Assembly (NCBI RefSeq): GCF_000757485.1
Contig: NZ_JPYO01000042.1
Coordinates: forward strand, 1-64,000
Direction: 5' to 3'
DNA from: Achromobacter sp. RTa
GTDB taxonomy: Bacteria; Pseudomonadota; Gammaproteobacteria; Burkholderiales; Burkholderiaceae_B
DNA: 64,000 nucleotides
Shown: positions 1 to 9,095 of the stretch, piece by piece
Position numbering within the stretch: the stretch's first letter is position 1
Layout: the number at the start of each line of letters is the position of its first letter
Notes under the pieces: model-generated
The model's input: only the letters and a program-made list of their open reading frames with translations
Told to the model about the DNA's origin: nothing
Databases searched by the model: none
Translations under genes and position numbers: made by a program

Positions 1-821
1 CGCCGGGTGTCAGGCACGGGGTGCGGGTGTCAGACACCCGGCCAGGCAGCCTTCCACTCGCGCCGCCGTCTCGTACGGGTGTCTGACACTCGGCATTGCT
101 AGTGTCTGACACCCCTACGAGACGCACTTCCAAACCCACACAGCTCTCGCCGGGTGTCAGGCACGGGGTGCGGGTGTCAGACACCCGGCCAGGCAGCCTT
201 CGGCTCGCGCCGCCGTCTCGTACGGGTGTCTGACACTCGGCATTGCTAGTGTCTGACACCCCTACGAGACGCACTTCCAAACCCACACAGCTCTCGCCGG
301 GTGTCAGACACGGGGTGCGGGTGTCAGACACCCGGCCAGGCAGCCTCCACTCGCGCCACCGTCTCGTACGGGTGTCTGGCACTCGGCATTGCTAGTGTCT
401 GACACCCCTACGCGACGCACTTCCAAACCAACACAGCTCTCGCGGGGTGTCAGACACGGGGTGTGGGTGTCAGACACCCCGCCAGGCAGCCTTCGGCTCG
501 CGCCGCCGTCTCGTAGGGGTGTCTGACACTCGGCATTGCTAGTGTCTGACACCCCTACGAGATGCCCTTCCAAACCCACACAACTCTCGCCGGGTGTCAG
601 GCACGGGGTGCGGGTGTCAGACACCCGGCCAGGCAGCCTTCGGCTCGCGCCGCCGTCTCGTACGGGTGTCTGACACTCGGCATTGCTAGTGTCTGACACC
701 CCTACGAGACGCACTTCCAAACCCACACAGCTCTCGCCGGGTGTCAGACACGGGGTGCGGGTGTCAGACACCCGGCCAGGCAGCCCTCCACTCGCGCCAC
801 CGTCTCGTAGGGGTATCTGGC
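1..821. repeat. Tandem array of 147-bp double-hairpin units
   Basis: Five full units (starting at 1, 148, 295, 441 and 588; lengths 147, 147, 146, 147, 147) and a partial sixth (735 to about 821). The array probably continues left of the window. In unit 1 coordinates, each unit carries four copies of the odd palindrome GTGTCNGACAC (7-17, 27-37, 79-89, 102-112). These build two stem-loops: 3-41 (15-bp arms, 9-nt loop) and 67-124 (24-bp arms with two mismatches, 10-nt loop CGGCATTGCT). Units fall into two subtypes by CCACTCG or CGGCTCG in the linker. Unit 4 carries a paired C-to-G and G-to-C change that keeps the first stem. 147 is a multiple of 3, so long open frames with a 49-residue period cross the array; I do not consider them genes. 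Function unknown. Confidence 0.93.
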
Positions 822-842
822 GCTTACTCCCCCCTCCCCTCG

Positions 843-3800
843 CTACCTCAAATCGATCCAGGCCCTGGCCCTCGGGAAGTACAGCGCCGCCCTCGCCTTG
901 CGGCCGTCCAGGGCGGTGACTTGGGTGCAATAGCGCAGCAGTTGCTCGCCGTGCCGTTGACGCATGCGTTGGGCGAAGGCTTCCGGCGATTCGCCTGGGT
1001 GCGGGCGGCCGGTTTTGTAGTCGACGATGAGCCAGCCGTCTTCGGTGCTGAGCGCCAAGTCGATCACGGACACCTTGCCCGCGGCGTCGATCAAGGGCCA
1101 CTCGCGGCGCGCGCCGGACTGCGACAGCAGCCATAGGCCGCGCTCGTCGGCCAGGGTGGCTTGCAGCGTTTCCAGCACGGCTTCCGATGCCGCATCCGCC
1201 TGGCTTGCCGGGATGCCGGCCCGGGTCAGCTGGCGGCGGATGGCGGGCAGGCGTTCCGCCAGGACCGCCGCCGGCCAGGTGTCCACACCGTCCTGGCCGA
1301 TACGGGCCAGCCAGGCGTGGGCCAGGGTGCCGATGGCCGCGTCGTAGCCGGCTTCCAATTGCCAGGCGGGGTGCTCGCCGCCCTCGCCCCACACGCCGCG
1401 CGACGCGGTGGCGAAGCCGGGGCTGGCGATTTCGTCCGCCAGGCGCGACAACTGCGCCAGCCCGGCGCCGTCCACGCGTCGCAGGGGCTCGCCCTGCCAT
1501 TCAGGGCCGTCGTCGGCCTCGGGCGCGGCCTCGCCGTCCAGCGCTGGCGGGACGGGCACATCGAGGCACGGCCACAGCCGTCCCAGCAGGCTGGCCGATG
1601 GCGGCGCCTTGACCTGGCCGCTTGCCTCGTCCACCGACAGGTGGCCCACGAGGTGCAGGCGCTTGCGCGCCCGCGTCGCCGCGACGTAAAGCAGCCGGTC
1701 GACCTCGTACGAGGCCCGCCGCGCCTCGCGCGCGCCCAGGTAACGCGACACCGGGTCGGCCTCGGTTTCCGCGCGCGGCTTGACCGGACCGAACAGCACG
1801 CGCCCCCCGCTTTGCTCGAAGCGCACGAGCGGCGCCTGGTCTCCGCGCGGCGCGCGGTGCAGACCGTACAGAATGACCGTTTCGAATTGCAGGCCCTTGG
1901 ACTTGTGCATGGTCATGATCTCGACCGCGCCCTCGTCCTCGTCCGCAGCGTCCGGCGCCGCGAAAAGGCGCGCGATTCCGGCGTCCAGCGCGGCCGGATC
2001 GATGGCGCCGTGCGGGGCCAGGCGCTCCACCAGCTGGAACAGGCTTTCCGCGTCGTTGGACACCGATACGCCGGAATACAGGGCCGGCCCGCCCAGGCGG
2101 CGCCACAGCGACTCCACCCAGGCCGCGAACGGCATCGCGCCCGAGACGTTGCGCTTGTCCAGCAGGATGGCCGCCACCTGGCGCAGGCGCGCGAACTCGT
2201 CCGCGCCAAGCGCATCCTGCGCGGACGGCGCCTCGTGCGCGGACGGCGCCTCGTGCGCATCGGGTTCGTCGGACGCCGAATCGAACAGGCTGCCCTGCGG
2301 CCCGGAGCCGGCCGCGGGCGCCAGGGCCCGCGGCGCGATGCGCAAGGCGCGTTCCAGCAGGACCGGCACCGGGGTGATGTGATCGTCGCCGAACAGGCGC
2401 TGCAGGGACGTCAGCGTCAGGCCGCAATACGGCGCGCGCAACACAGAAAGCCAGGCCAGGCGGTCGCCGGGATGCGACAGGGCCCGCACCAATTGCACCA
2501 GATCCGCGACCACCGGCCGCAACGCCAGCGGCACCAGGTCCACCGCGCGGCAGCGGATCCCTTCCTGCGCCAGCCTGCGAGTCAGGCTGCCCAGATGGCT
2601 ACGCGCCCGCACCAGCACCGCGACCGGATGCCTGGCGCCCTTGTGGTCGATCAGCGCCTGGCGCACCAGGCCTACCGCGATATCCTCGGCTTGCTCTTCC
2701 GCCGGCGCCGAGCCCTCGCGCGACCAGGCGGGGTGGAATCGCACGGCCGGTTCCGGCAGCGCATCGTGAAAGGCGGTGGAGGGGCTGTAGGCGATGGCGC
2801 CCGCCGCGGCGTCGCTGCGCCTGGGCAGCAATTCCGCGAACGAGCGGTTCACCCAATCCACGATGCCGGCCTGCGAACGGAAGTTGTCGGTCAGGTTGAG
2901 GAAATCGGGCTGCAATTCGCCCACGCCGATCTCGGCCACTTCAAGGAACAGCCCCACCTCCGCCTTGCGGAAACGGTAGATGGATTGCATGGGATCGCCC
3001 ACCAGGAACAGGCTGCGGCCGTCGCCGGCCTGCCAGCCGGAGGTCAGCGTGCGCAACAGGTCCAGCTGGGTCTGGCTGGTGTCCTGGAACTCGTCGATGA
3101 GCAGGTGGCGGATCGATGCGTCCAGCTTCAGGAGGAGCTCGCCCGGATCGTCGGCGCTGCCCAGGGCGGCCGCGGCGCGCTGGGCGATCTCGATGAAATC
3201 CACTTCGCCGGTATCGGCGAAACGCAGCCGCAACTGCGCCACCGCCAACGCCAGGGTCATGAGCTGCGCCCCCAGCACTTCCCATTGCGCGTCGGTGAAA
3301 TGCGGCGCGGGAATGTCGCGCGCAGCATGAAGGCGGCGCACCCAGGGCGCCTCGGCGTCGGCGGCTTCCAGCCAGGCCACGAAGGGTTCCTTGTGCGCGC
3401 ACTTGGCCGGGAAGCCCAGGTTCTTGTTGACGGTCTTGCGCAAGGTGCCGGTGCCGGTCAGCAGCAGGTGCGCCACGGCCTGCCATTGCTCAAGCATCCC
3501 GGCATCGGGCAGCAGCTCCTCGGTCCAGTCCAGCAGCGCCAGCAGCTTGTTCTCATCTTCGCCGTCCTGCAGATGGGCGGCGGCGAGCCGGGCCGGACCG
3601 CAGAGCGCGTCGGCCCAGCCATGGGGCATGGCCGCGCAGAGCGCGTCCAGGTCTTCGCCGATGGCCTCGGCCAGCGTGGCTTCCATCGCTTCGCGGTCGG
3701 ATCCGTGGCGCAGCAGCGGCAGCCACTGGTCGCGTTGCCCCAGCATGTCGGCAATGGCCTCCTTGGCCGCCTGCACGTCCACGTCCAGGTGCTTGAGCAG

Positions 3801-4316
3801 GATGCGCACGGCCTCGTAGTCGTCAGCCAGCTCCAGCGTGGCGCGCGCGGCGGCCTCGTAGTGGGCGCGCGCATCGTCGGTGATCTCGGGCATGCCGCCC
3901 AGCTCCGACAGCCAGGGCATACTGCGCACCAACCCCGCGCAGAAGGAGTCGATGGTGCGGATCGCCAGGCGCGCCGGATGTTCAAGCAGGTGCCAGCCCT
4001 GCTCCGCGTTGCGCGCGAGCGCGGCGCGGGCAAGCTCCCAGCTGCGGCGCTCGTGCATGGCCTCGGGCGGCCCCTCCAGGCCGCGGCGCAGCTTGCTGAG
4101 CACGCGCGCGTGCATCTCGGAGGCGGCCTTCCGCGTAAAGGTGATGGCGACGATTTCTTCCGGGCGGTTCACCGTGGCCAATAGCGCCAGTATCCGGTCC
4201 GTCAGCAATTCGGTCTTGCCCGACCCTGCCGGCGCCTGCACCAGGAACGAGCGTGTCGGGTCCAGCGCGGCGGCGCGCGCGGCGTGATCGTGCGGCAAGC
4301 GCTCTTGTTCAGCCAT
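843..4316 (-). CDS. UvrD/AddA-like helicase-nuclease
   Basis: Superfamily 1 DNA helicase fused to a C-terminal PD-(D/E)XK nuclease (1157 aa), the AddA-like half of a double-strand-break resection enzyme that prepares ends for RecA. Visible motifs: Walker A GSGKT at 31-35; TFTRKAASEM near 60; DEFQDT near 405; GDPMQSIYRF near 442; TMHKSKGLQF near 803; YVAATRAR near 875. The nuclease module has GTLAHAW near 995 and VDYKTG near 1098, so its catalytic residues look intact. The start lies 3 bp after the stop of the AddB-like gene, so the two are co-transcribed. A low-complexity linker near residues 685-700 is encoded by two exact 18-bp repeats (2221-2256). The gene ends about 20 bp from the 147-bp array. 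Family is clear; whether it is a strict AddA orthologue is not. Confidence 0.93.
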   Translation of the reverse strand: MAEQERLPHDHAARAAALDPTRSFLVQAPAGSGKTELLTDRILALLATVNRPEEIVAITFTRKAASEMHARVLSKLRRGLEGPPEAMHERRSWELARAALARNAEQGWHLLEHPARLAIRTIDSFCAGLVRSMPWLSELGGMPEITDDARAHYEAAARATLELADDYEAVRILLKHLDVDVQAAKEAIADMLGQRDQWLPLLRHGSDREAMEATLAEAIGEDLDALCAAMPHGWADALCGPARLAAAHLQDGEDENKLLALLDWTEELLPDAGMLEQWQAVAHLLLTGTGTLRKTVNKNLGFPAKCAHKEPFVAWLEAADAEAPWVRRLHAARDIPAPHFTDAQWEVLGAQLMTLALAVAQLRLRFADTGEVDFIEIAQRAAAALGSADDPGELLLKLDASIRHLLIDEFQDTSQTQLDLLRTLTSGWQAGDGRSLFLVGDPMQSIYRFRKAEVGLFLEVAEIGVGELQPDFLNLTDNFRSQAGIVDWVNRSFAELLPRRSDAAAGAIAYSPSTAFHDALPEPAVRFHPAWSREGSAPAEEQAEDIAVGLVRQALIDHKGARHPVAVLVRARSHLGSLTRRLAQEGIRCRAVDLVPLALRPVVADLVQLVRALSHPGDRLAWLSVLRAPYCGLTLTSLQRLFGDDHITPVPVLLERALRIAPRALAPAAGSGPQGSLFDSASDEPDAHEAPSAHEAPSAQDALGADEFARLRQVAAILLDKRNVSGAMPFAAWVESLWRRLGGPALYSGVSVSNDAESLFQLVERLAPHGAIDPAALDAGIARLFAAPDAADEDEGAVEIMTMHKSKGLQFETVILYGLHRAPRGDQAPLVRFEQSGGRVLFGPVKPRAETEADPVSRYLGAREARRASYEVDRLLYVAATRARKRLHLVGHLSVDEASGQVKAPPSASLLGRLWPCLDVPVPPALDGEAAPEADDGPEWQGEPLRRVDGAGLAQLSRLADEIASPGFATASRGVWGEGGEHPAWQLEAGYDAAIGTLAHAWLARIGQDGVDTWPAAVLAERLPAIRRQLTRAGIPASQADAASEAVLETLQATLADERGLWLLSQSGARREWPLIDAAGKVSVIDLALSTEDGWLIVDYKTGRPHPGESPEAFAQRMRQRHGEQLLRYCTQVTALDGRKARAALYFPRARAWIDLR

Positions 4317-4319
4317 GGC

Positions 4320-6983
4320 TCATGCGTCCTCGTCGTCCAGATGCAAACGCAGGAACGGCAATGCATCGCAGTATTTCAGGTCGTCCCGGCGATAGGCCAC
4401 GTTGGCCGCATATCCCGCGACGTATTCGTCGGCCAGCGCCTCGATCGCCACGCGCCAGCGCTCGCGTATCTGCGGCCACGACAGGCCGTCGAAATACTTG
4501 CTCTCGCTGGCCAGGGTGACGCCAGGCATGCCGAGGTCCTCGTCGGCCAGGCCTTGCGCGGCGACCTGCCGTGCATGGACCTGCGCCAGGACCAGCCCCG
4601 CCACGTCGCCGCCGGCGGCATCCGCCAGCACCGAGGCATAGAACGGCAACTGCACGTTCACGGGGCGGCTGCGCGACCAGTCCGGCTCGGGCTTGGCCGC
4701 GGCGACGCCGGTCTTGTAATCCACGATCACGTTGCGGCCATCGTCCAGGCTGTCGATGCGGTCCAGCCTCAACTTCAGGGTGAGCGCGCCGCGCTGCCAC
4801 TGATGGCTCTTTTCCACCTGGGCCACGGCGAACGGCAGGCGCTGCGCCTCCATGTCCAGCCATGACGCCAGCACCGCCCGGGCGCGCTGGCATTCCAGCG
4901 CCTTCAGCGCCGGCGCGTAATCCTGCAGCTCTTCGTCCGCGGCCTGCGCTACCGCCTGCTCCAGCAAGGCAGGCAAACGCCCCTCCGCCATGACTTCATG
5001 CAAGGCCTCCTGGTCGGGCATCATGCCCCACGTCAGCTCCAGGGCCTTGTGCAGGAACTGGCCGCGCACGTTCACCGTGGCGGCGTCCGCATAGGGCGCC
5101 AGTTCGCGGCCGCCCAAACGATGCCGCACGAACGCCCACAAGGGGTTGCGGGCTTGGGTGTCGAGCACGTCGAGGCCGCCGCCTCCCCGGTTGCCCGCGG
5201 CCAGCGGCGGCCCTTGAGTGTCGTCCAGCGACTCCTGCGGCAGCGACGCCACCTCCGCAGCCGCGGGCGGCGCCCATTCCGCCAGCGCGGCGGAAGCGAT
5301 CAGGGGAGACGGACGCAATTCGCGTTCGCCGTCCATGTGCGCGTGGCTGACGATGATGTCGGGCGCGCAGCGGCACATCGCGGCGTACATGCCTTCCGCC
5401 CATTCGCGCTCGCGCTCGGGCGTGGCGCGCGGCGCCTTGGCCTGGCGCAGCACGGCCAGGGGCAGCAGCGGATTGGGCTTGGGCGACGCGGGCAGGACGT
5501 CGTCCGTAAGGCCCAGGATCCAGACACCGTCCCAGTAGCCGCCCTCCGCCTCCAGCAGGCCCAGCACGTCAAGACGGGCCAGCGGATCGCGCTGCGGTTG
5601 GAACGACGCGGACCGCGCCACGCTTTCCAGCAGTTTCACGGCCGCCAGTCCGCCCAGGCGGCCGGCGGCCGGCGCCAGGGCGGAAAAACTGCCCAGCGCG
5701 TCGCCCAGCGCGCCCATCACTTGATAGCCCACGCTGTCGAGCACGGCTTCGCCGGGGAAGCCCAGCGCCGTCAAGGCGGCCTTCATGCGCAGCATCCAGA
5801 CATCGCAAGTGGCCTGGCGGCCGCCCTGCGTCCAGATTTCCAGCGCCTGGTTCCAGGCCTGCGCCAGCAGCGGCGTATCGGCCAGCAGCTTGCGCCACTC
5901 CTGCGGACTCACGTGCAGGCGCGCCTGCCGACGCCAGCGCGCGTCGATGGCAGCGAGGCGGGCGCGGTCACGCACGTCGCCCGCGCAGTGTCCGGCGAGC
6001 AGGGCCGCGCCCAGGACCTCCACGCCGCAGCCCTTGCCCGCCGCGCATTCGGCCAGGGCGCGCAACCAGGCCAAGGCGGCGCGCGCCATCGGCCATTCGT
6101 TCAGCGGCCGGCCGACGGCGACGTTGAAGGCATGGGCGGGCTCGCCGCCATGGCCGGCCAGGGCCTGGCTCAACACCCGCCGGGCGAAAGGCGATTCGGC
6201 TTCGAGCTGGGGCGAGACGATGGCATAGCGGCCATGAGGGTGCGCCTTCAGGCAGCTGGCCGCCCAGGCGGCCGCGGCGCGCCACTCCGCCCCCTGGTCC
6301 GCCGCCACGTACCGGCGCGCGATGGACTCGGCCCGTTGCGCGTCGCGCCACTGCGCAACCTCGGTGCCCTGCGCCTCGAAGGCCTGCAGCAGCCTCCGGA
6401 AACGCGGCGACAGGTCCGTGAAGCCCGCCAGCACCAGTTGGCGGGGAGTGGCCAGGCGCCCTTGTTCCAACGCATCCAGCACGCGCGCATAGCCTTGGTT
6501 GGCGTCCTCTGCGTCGATGCCCTCCAGCGTGCGGCGATAGCGTTCGCGCCACTTCGCGAAACCGCGGTATTCATCGGTATCGGCGCCGGAAGGCACGCGG
6601 AGGTCCCATTCATCCATGAGCAGGTCCGCGTCCATGGCCAGGCGCGCGGCCTGACTGGCGTCCAGCAGGACGCGCTCGGCCTCTTCCGCCCTGATCGCCT
6701 CGGTCCACACAAGTTGGGTGGCGAAACTGTCGAGCCGGTAGGCCGGCACGCCGTCATCCGCTTCGAACGCGAGTTCATTGGCCGACTCGGCCAGCCACGC
6801 GGAAAGCGGCAGGATGCGCGGCAGCTCGCTGACCTGACGCTCCTGGCGCAACAGGCCGGCCAGCTCCAGCGTCATCCGGCGCGAGAGACGGTTGTTCACC
6901 GTCAGCACCAGCGTGTCGGCGGCGGGCATGCCGCCGATATCCGGCAGCGATAGGTCGGGATAGGAAGGCGATGTGTCCTGCAT
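4320..6983 (-). CDS. AddB-like PD-(D/E)XK nuclease, DNA repair protein
   Basis: Partner of the downstream helicase, 887 aa from ATG at 6983 (a GTG two codons upstream is an alternative). The N-terminal region resembles an inactivated UvrD-like fold (VLTVNNRLSRRMTLELAGLL near the start) without an evident Walker A. The C-terminus is a RecB-type nuclease with FLHKALE near 645 and VDYKTG near 756. This is the architecture of AddB-type subunits and of the betaproteobacterial 'probable DNA repair protein' family. It is the first gene of the pair. Together the two proteins should form a RecBCD/AddAB-like resection complex. Promoter not identified in the roughly 100 bp upstream. Confidence 0.9.
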   Translation of the reverse strand: MQDTSPSYPDLSLPDIGGMPAADTLVLTVNNRLSRRMTLELAGLLRQERQVSELPRILPLSAWLAESANELAFEADDGVPAYRLDSFATQLVWTEAIRAEEAERVLLDASQAARLAMDADLLMDEWDLRVPSGADTDEYRGFAKWRERYRRTLEGIDAEDANQGYARVLDALEQGRLATPRQLVLAGFTDLSPRFRRLLQAFEAQGTEVAQWRDAQRAESIARRYVAADQGAEWRAAAAWAASCLKAHPHGRYAIVSPQLEAESPFARRVLSQALAGHGGEPAHAFNVAVGRPLNEWPMARAALAWLRALAECAAGKGCGVEVLGAALLAGHCAGDVRDRARLAAIDARWRRQARLHVSPQEWRKLLADTPLLAQAWNQALEIWTQGGRQATCDVWMLRMKAALTALGFPGEAVLDSVGYQVMGALGDALGSFSALAPAAGRLGGLAAVKLLESVARSASFQPQRDPLARLDVLGLLEAEGGYWDGVWILGLTDDVLPASPKPNPLLPLAVLRQAKAPRATPEREREWAEGMYAAMCRCAPDIIVSHAHMDGERELRPSPLIASAALAEWAPPAAAEVASLPQESLDDTQGPPLAAGNRGGGGLDVLDTQARNPLWAFVRHRLGGRELAPYADAATVNVRGQFLHKALELTWGMMPDQEALHEVMAEGRLPALLEQAVAQAADEELQDYAPALKALECQRARAVLASWLDMEAQRLPFAVAQVEKSHQWQRGALTLKLRLDRIDSLDDGRNVIVDYKTGVAAAKPEPDWSRSRPVNVQLPFYASVLADAAGGDVAGLVLAQVHARQVAAQGLADEDLGMPGVTLASESKYFDGLSWPQIRERWRVAIEALADEYVAGYAANVAYRRDDLKYCDALPFLRLHLDDEDA

Positions 6984-7089
6984 GGGCACCCAGAACGCCC
7001 GCCGGAGGCGGCGCGGCTATGACGGAGAAAAACACCGCCGTAGGATACCGCGAGCCGGCGGCGGAAAATGGACGGGCCGCGGGTTCGCG

Positions 7090-7251
7090 CTAGAAGCCGC
7101 AGAGCGCCGCCAGGTTTTCCCAATGGATCTGCATCTCGGGCGTGGTGTAGCCCCAGAACGCCAGCCCCAGCACGGCCACGAGGACCAGCGCGCCGGCCAC
7201 GCGCCAGCGGCTGCGGCGGGCGGCAGGCGTGGCGGAGGGCTGGGGCGTCAT
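7090..7251 (-). CDS. Small single-pass membrane protein (53 aa)
   Basis: Short gene read directly from the sequence. The protein starts MTPQPSATPAARRSRWRV, followed by one hydrophobic helix (about residues 18-36, rich in Ala, Leu and Val), and ends with a short polar tail containing a single Cys three residues from the end (LCGF). The start ATG is preceded by AAGGAG with 6-nt spacing, and lies 18 bp after the stop of the MFS transporter, so the two are probably translated from one mRNA. The basic N-terminus predicts a cytoplasmic N-end and outside C-end. Family not recognised; it may be an accessory of the transporter, but that rests only on linkage. Confidence 0.7.
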   Translation of the reverse strand: MTPQPSATPAARRSRWRVAGALVLVAVLGLAFWGYTTPEMQIHWENLAALCGF

Positions 7252-7269
7252 CGCGGCTCCTTGCAGGCG

Positions 7270-8469
7270 TCAGGCGGGAACCGGCTGGGCCACCGGCTGC
7301 TCCCGGACGGGCAGGCACAGCAGCGCGGCCATGATGGCCAGCGCCACCCCCAGCCACCACACCAGGTCGTAGTTGCCGGTCTTGGCGTAGGCGTATCCGC
7401 CCAGCCAGACCCCGATGAAACTGCCGATCTGGTGGCCCAGGAAAACGATGCCGGAGAGGGTCGCCGCGTAGCGCAGGCCGTAGATCTGCCCGATCAGCCC
7501 CTGCGTGAGCGGCACGGTGCCCAGCCAGAACAGGCCCATCCAGGCGGCGAAGGCATACAGCACCCAGGGCGACAGCGGCATCCACAGCAACAGCAGGATG
7601 CCGAATGCGCGCATGCCGTACACCCCCGCAAGCAGGCGCTTCTTGCTGTACTTGCCGCCCAGCTTGCCGGCGTAGAACGAACCCAGCACGTTGAACAGCC
7701 CGATCAGCGCGATGGCCGTGGCGCCCTGCCCCGCCGTCAGGCCGCCGTCGGTAACGTATGCCGGCAGGTGCAGCGTGATGAAGGCCGTGTGGAAGCCGCA
7801 GACGAAGTAACTCCAGAACAGGAAATGGAACGAGGGATGGCGCACGGCCTGCTTGACCGCGGAAGCCAGCGACTGCTGCGGGCCCGCATGGACCTGCGGC
7901 CGGCCGCGAAGGAAATAGGCCAGCGGAGCGCCGCAGGCGACGAACAGCGACAGCACCCACAAGGCGCCGGTCCAGTCCAGGCCGCTGATCAGCATCTGGC
8001 CGGTGGGCACGATGGCGAACTGCCCCATCGAGCCGCCAGCGCTGGCGATGCCCATGGCCGTGCTGCGGTAGGCGGGCGGCACCGAACGCGCCACGACGGG
8101 CAGGATCACCGGGAAGGTCGTGCCCGCCTGCCCCAGGCCGACCAGCACGCCGGCAGTCAGGTAGAGCGTGGTTTCGTCCGTGGCGAACCGGGTGCCGATC
8201 ATGCCCAGCATATACAGCACCGCGCCCAGGGCAATCGTGCGGCCGGAGCCGTAACGGTCGGCCAGGATGCCCATGAAGATACAGGCCACGCCCCACACCA
8301 GGTTCTGCAGCGCGAAAGCCATGGAAAAAACCTCGCGGCCCCAACCCTGGGCCAGGCCCATAGGCTGCATGAACAGGCCGAAGGTGGCGCGCACGCCCAT
8401 GGCAAGCAGCACGACCAGCGTGCCGAGCACAATGGTGCGCATGGAAATCGTATCGGATTGGCTAGACAT
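7270..8469 (-). CDS. MFS transporter
   Basis: Major facilitator superfamily permease, 399 aa, with about twelve hydrophobic segments and the loop 2-3 signature GILADRYGSGRT near residue 70. The first helix (TLVVLLAMGVRATFGLF) and overall length resemble the monocarboxylate/oxalate-formate type of MFS carriers, so a small organic anion is the likely substrate; the exact substrate cannot be read from sequence. A basic central loop (around RGRPQVHAGPQQSLASAVKQ) separates the two halves. The 53-aa membrane protein follows closely. Start ATG chosen at 8469; upstream is a 225-bp gap to the tRNA gene. Confidence 0.88.
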   Translation of the reverse strand: MSSQSDTISMRTIVLGTLVVLLAMGVRATFGLFMQPMGLAQGWGREVFSMAFALQNLVWGVACIFMGILADRYGSGRTIALGAVLYMLGMIGTRFATDETTLYLTAGVLVGLGQAGTTFPVILPVVARSVPPAYRSTAMGIASAGGSMGQFAIVPTGQMLISGLDWTGALWVLSLFVACGAPLAYFLRGRPQVHAGPQQSLASAVKQAVRHPSFHFLFWSYFVCGFHTAFITLHLPAYVTDGGLTAGQGATAIALIGLFNVLGSFYAGKLGGKYSKKRLLAGVYGMRAFGILLLLWMPLSPWVLYAFAAWMGLFWLGTVPLTQGLIGQIYGLRYAATLSGIVFLGHQIGSFIGVWLGGYAYAKTGNYDLVWWLGVALAIMAALLCLPVREQPVAQPVPA

Positions 8470-8694
8470 GAACCCGTGTCTCGTTGTTTTTGGGTTTCCG
8501 CCCCCTCCTCGGAGCGGTCCGGTTCAGGGGCCGGATCCATACATCATATACAAGTCCCCGATGGCCTCCCCCCAACCCGGCCGGGCCGAAGGGCCATTCC
8601 AGCCTGCGCCAGATGCTAGAATCCTGGTCTCAAATCCATGGGCTGCGCCGACGAATCCAGGTTCCCGGCGGCTCGCCCGGTCGGTTTGCAACGC

Positions 8695-8769
8695 CTCGCC
8701 GTAGTTAAATGGATATAACCGGCCCCTCCTAAGGGTCAATTGGTGGTTCGATTCCACCCGGCGAGGCCA
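8695..8769 (+). tRNA. tRNA-Arg (anticodon CCU)
   Basis: 75 nt including an encoded CCA end. The acceptor stem CTCGCCG pairs perfectly with CGGCGAG; then U8 and A9, a D-arm almost identical to E. coli argW, an anticodon stem GGCCC/GGGTC with loop CTCCTAA (anticodon CCT at loop positions 3-5), and a T-stem GGTGG/CCACC with loop TTCGATT; discriminator base G. This tRNA reads the rare AGG codon. A 7-bp stem-loop follows at 8775. Confidence 0.97.
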
Positions 8770-9095
8770 CCTCCGGCATCGGTTCCGATGCCCACTTCCT
8801 TCCCCTGTTTTTCCAGGCACGCGCTCCCCATATTCAGCCAGATGAGGGTTAATCCGGGCTACGCTCACGCGGCTGGGGCCGTTAGCTTCTGGCGACGCGT
8901 CTTGTGACGAATTGAAGCCACGTCAATACGTCACCGATATTTTTTTGAGCGATGATAGCGAATCGTCTTGCGCATCACTTGAAATTGCTGTTTAAATTCG
9001 ACGCGTAAGCCTCTAATTCATCTGGACTTTTCCTGGCCCGACAGAACGCCGGCTTAAGAAACATTTCTTCACAGACTGACAAGCCTGCTCAAACC
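8770..9095 (+). other. Leader region before pbpG
   Basis: 326 bp without a gene. It holds the stem-loop at 8775, then a locally AT-rich stretch (about 8935-9010) that probably contains the pbpG promoter. One weak sigma70-like arrangement is TTGCGC, 17 nt, TTTAAA (about 8967-8995). ACGTCA occurs twice 8 bp apart near 8920-8933. No convincing Shine-Dalgarno sequence precedes the pbpG ATG. Confidence 0.4.
8775..8792 (+). terminator. Stem-loop after tRNA-Arg
   Basis: GGCATCG, loop GTTC, CGATGCC; 7-bp perfect stem 5 bp beyond the tRNA. A pyrimidine-rich stretch follows rather than a clean T-run, so termination or tRNA 3'-processing are both possible. Confidence 0.45.

Noticed and set aside
1-821. 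CRISPR array
   Set aside because: The units are 147-bp head-to-tail copies with no unique spacers between short repeats, and no cas genes are present.
304-1500. Repetitive 398-residue reading frame on the minus strand
   Set aside because: It is open only because the unit length is a multiple of three, and it runs into the C-terminal coding region of the helicase in another frame; it has no ribosome site or family match.
1161-4184. 1007-residue reading frame opposite the helicase
   Set aside because: Antisense shadow typical of high-GC coding DNA; composition is Arg/Gln/Gly-rich with no domain, while the opposite strand has all helicase motifs.
8524-8868. 114-residue minus-strand frame
   Set aside because: It runs straight through the tRNA-Arg gene.
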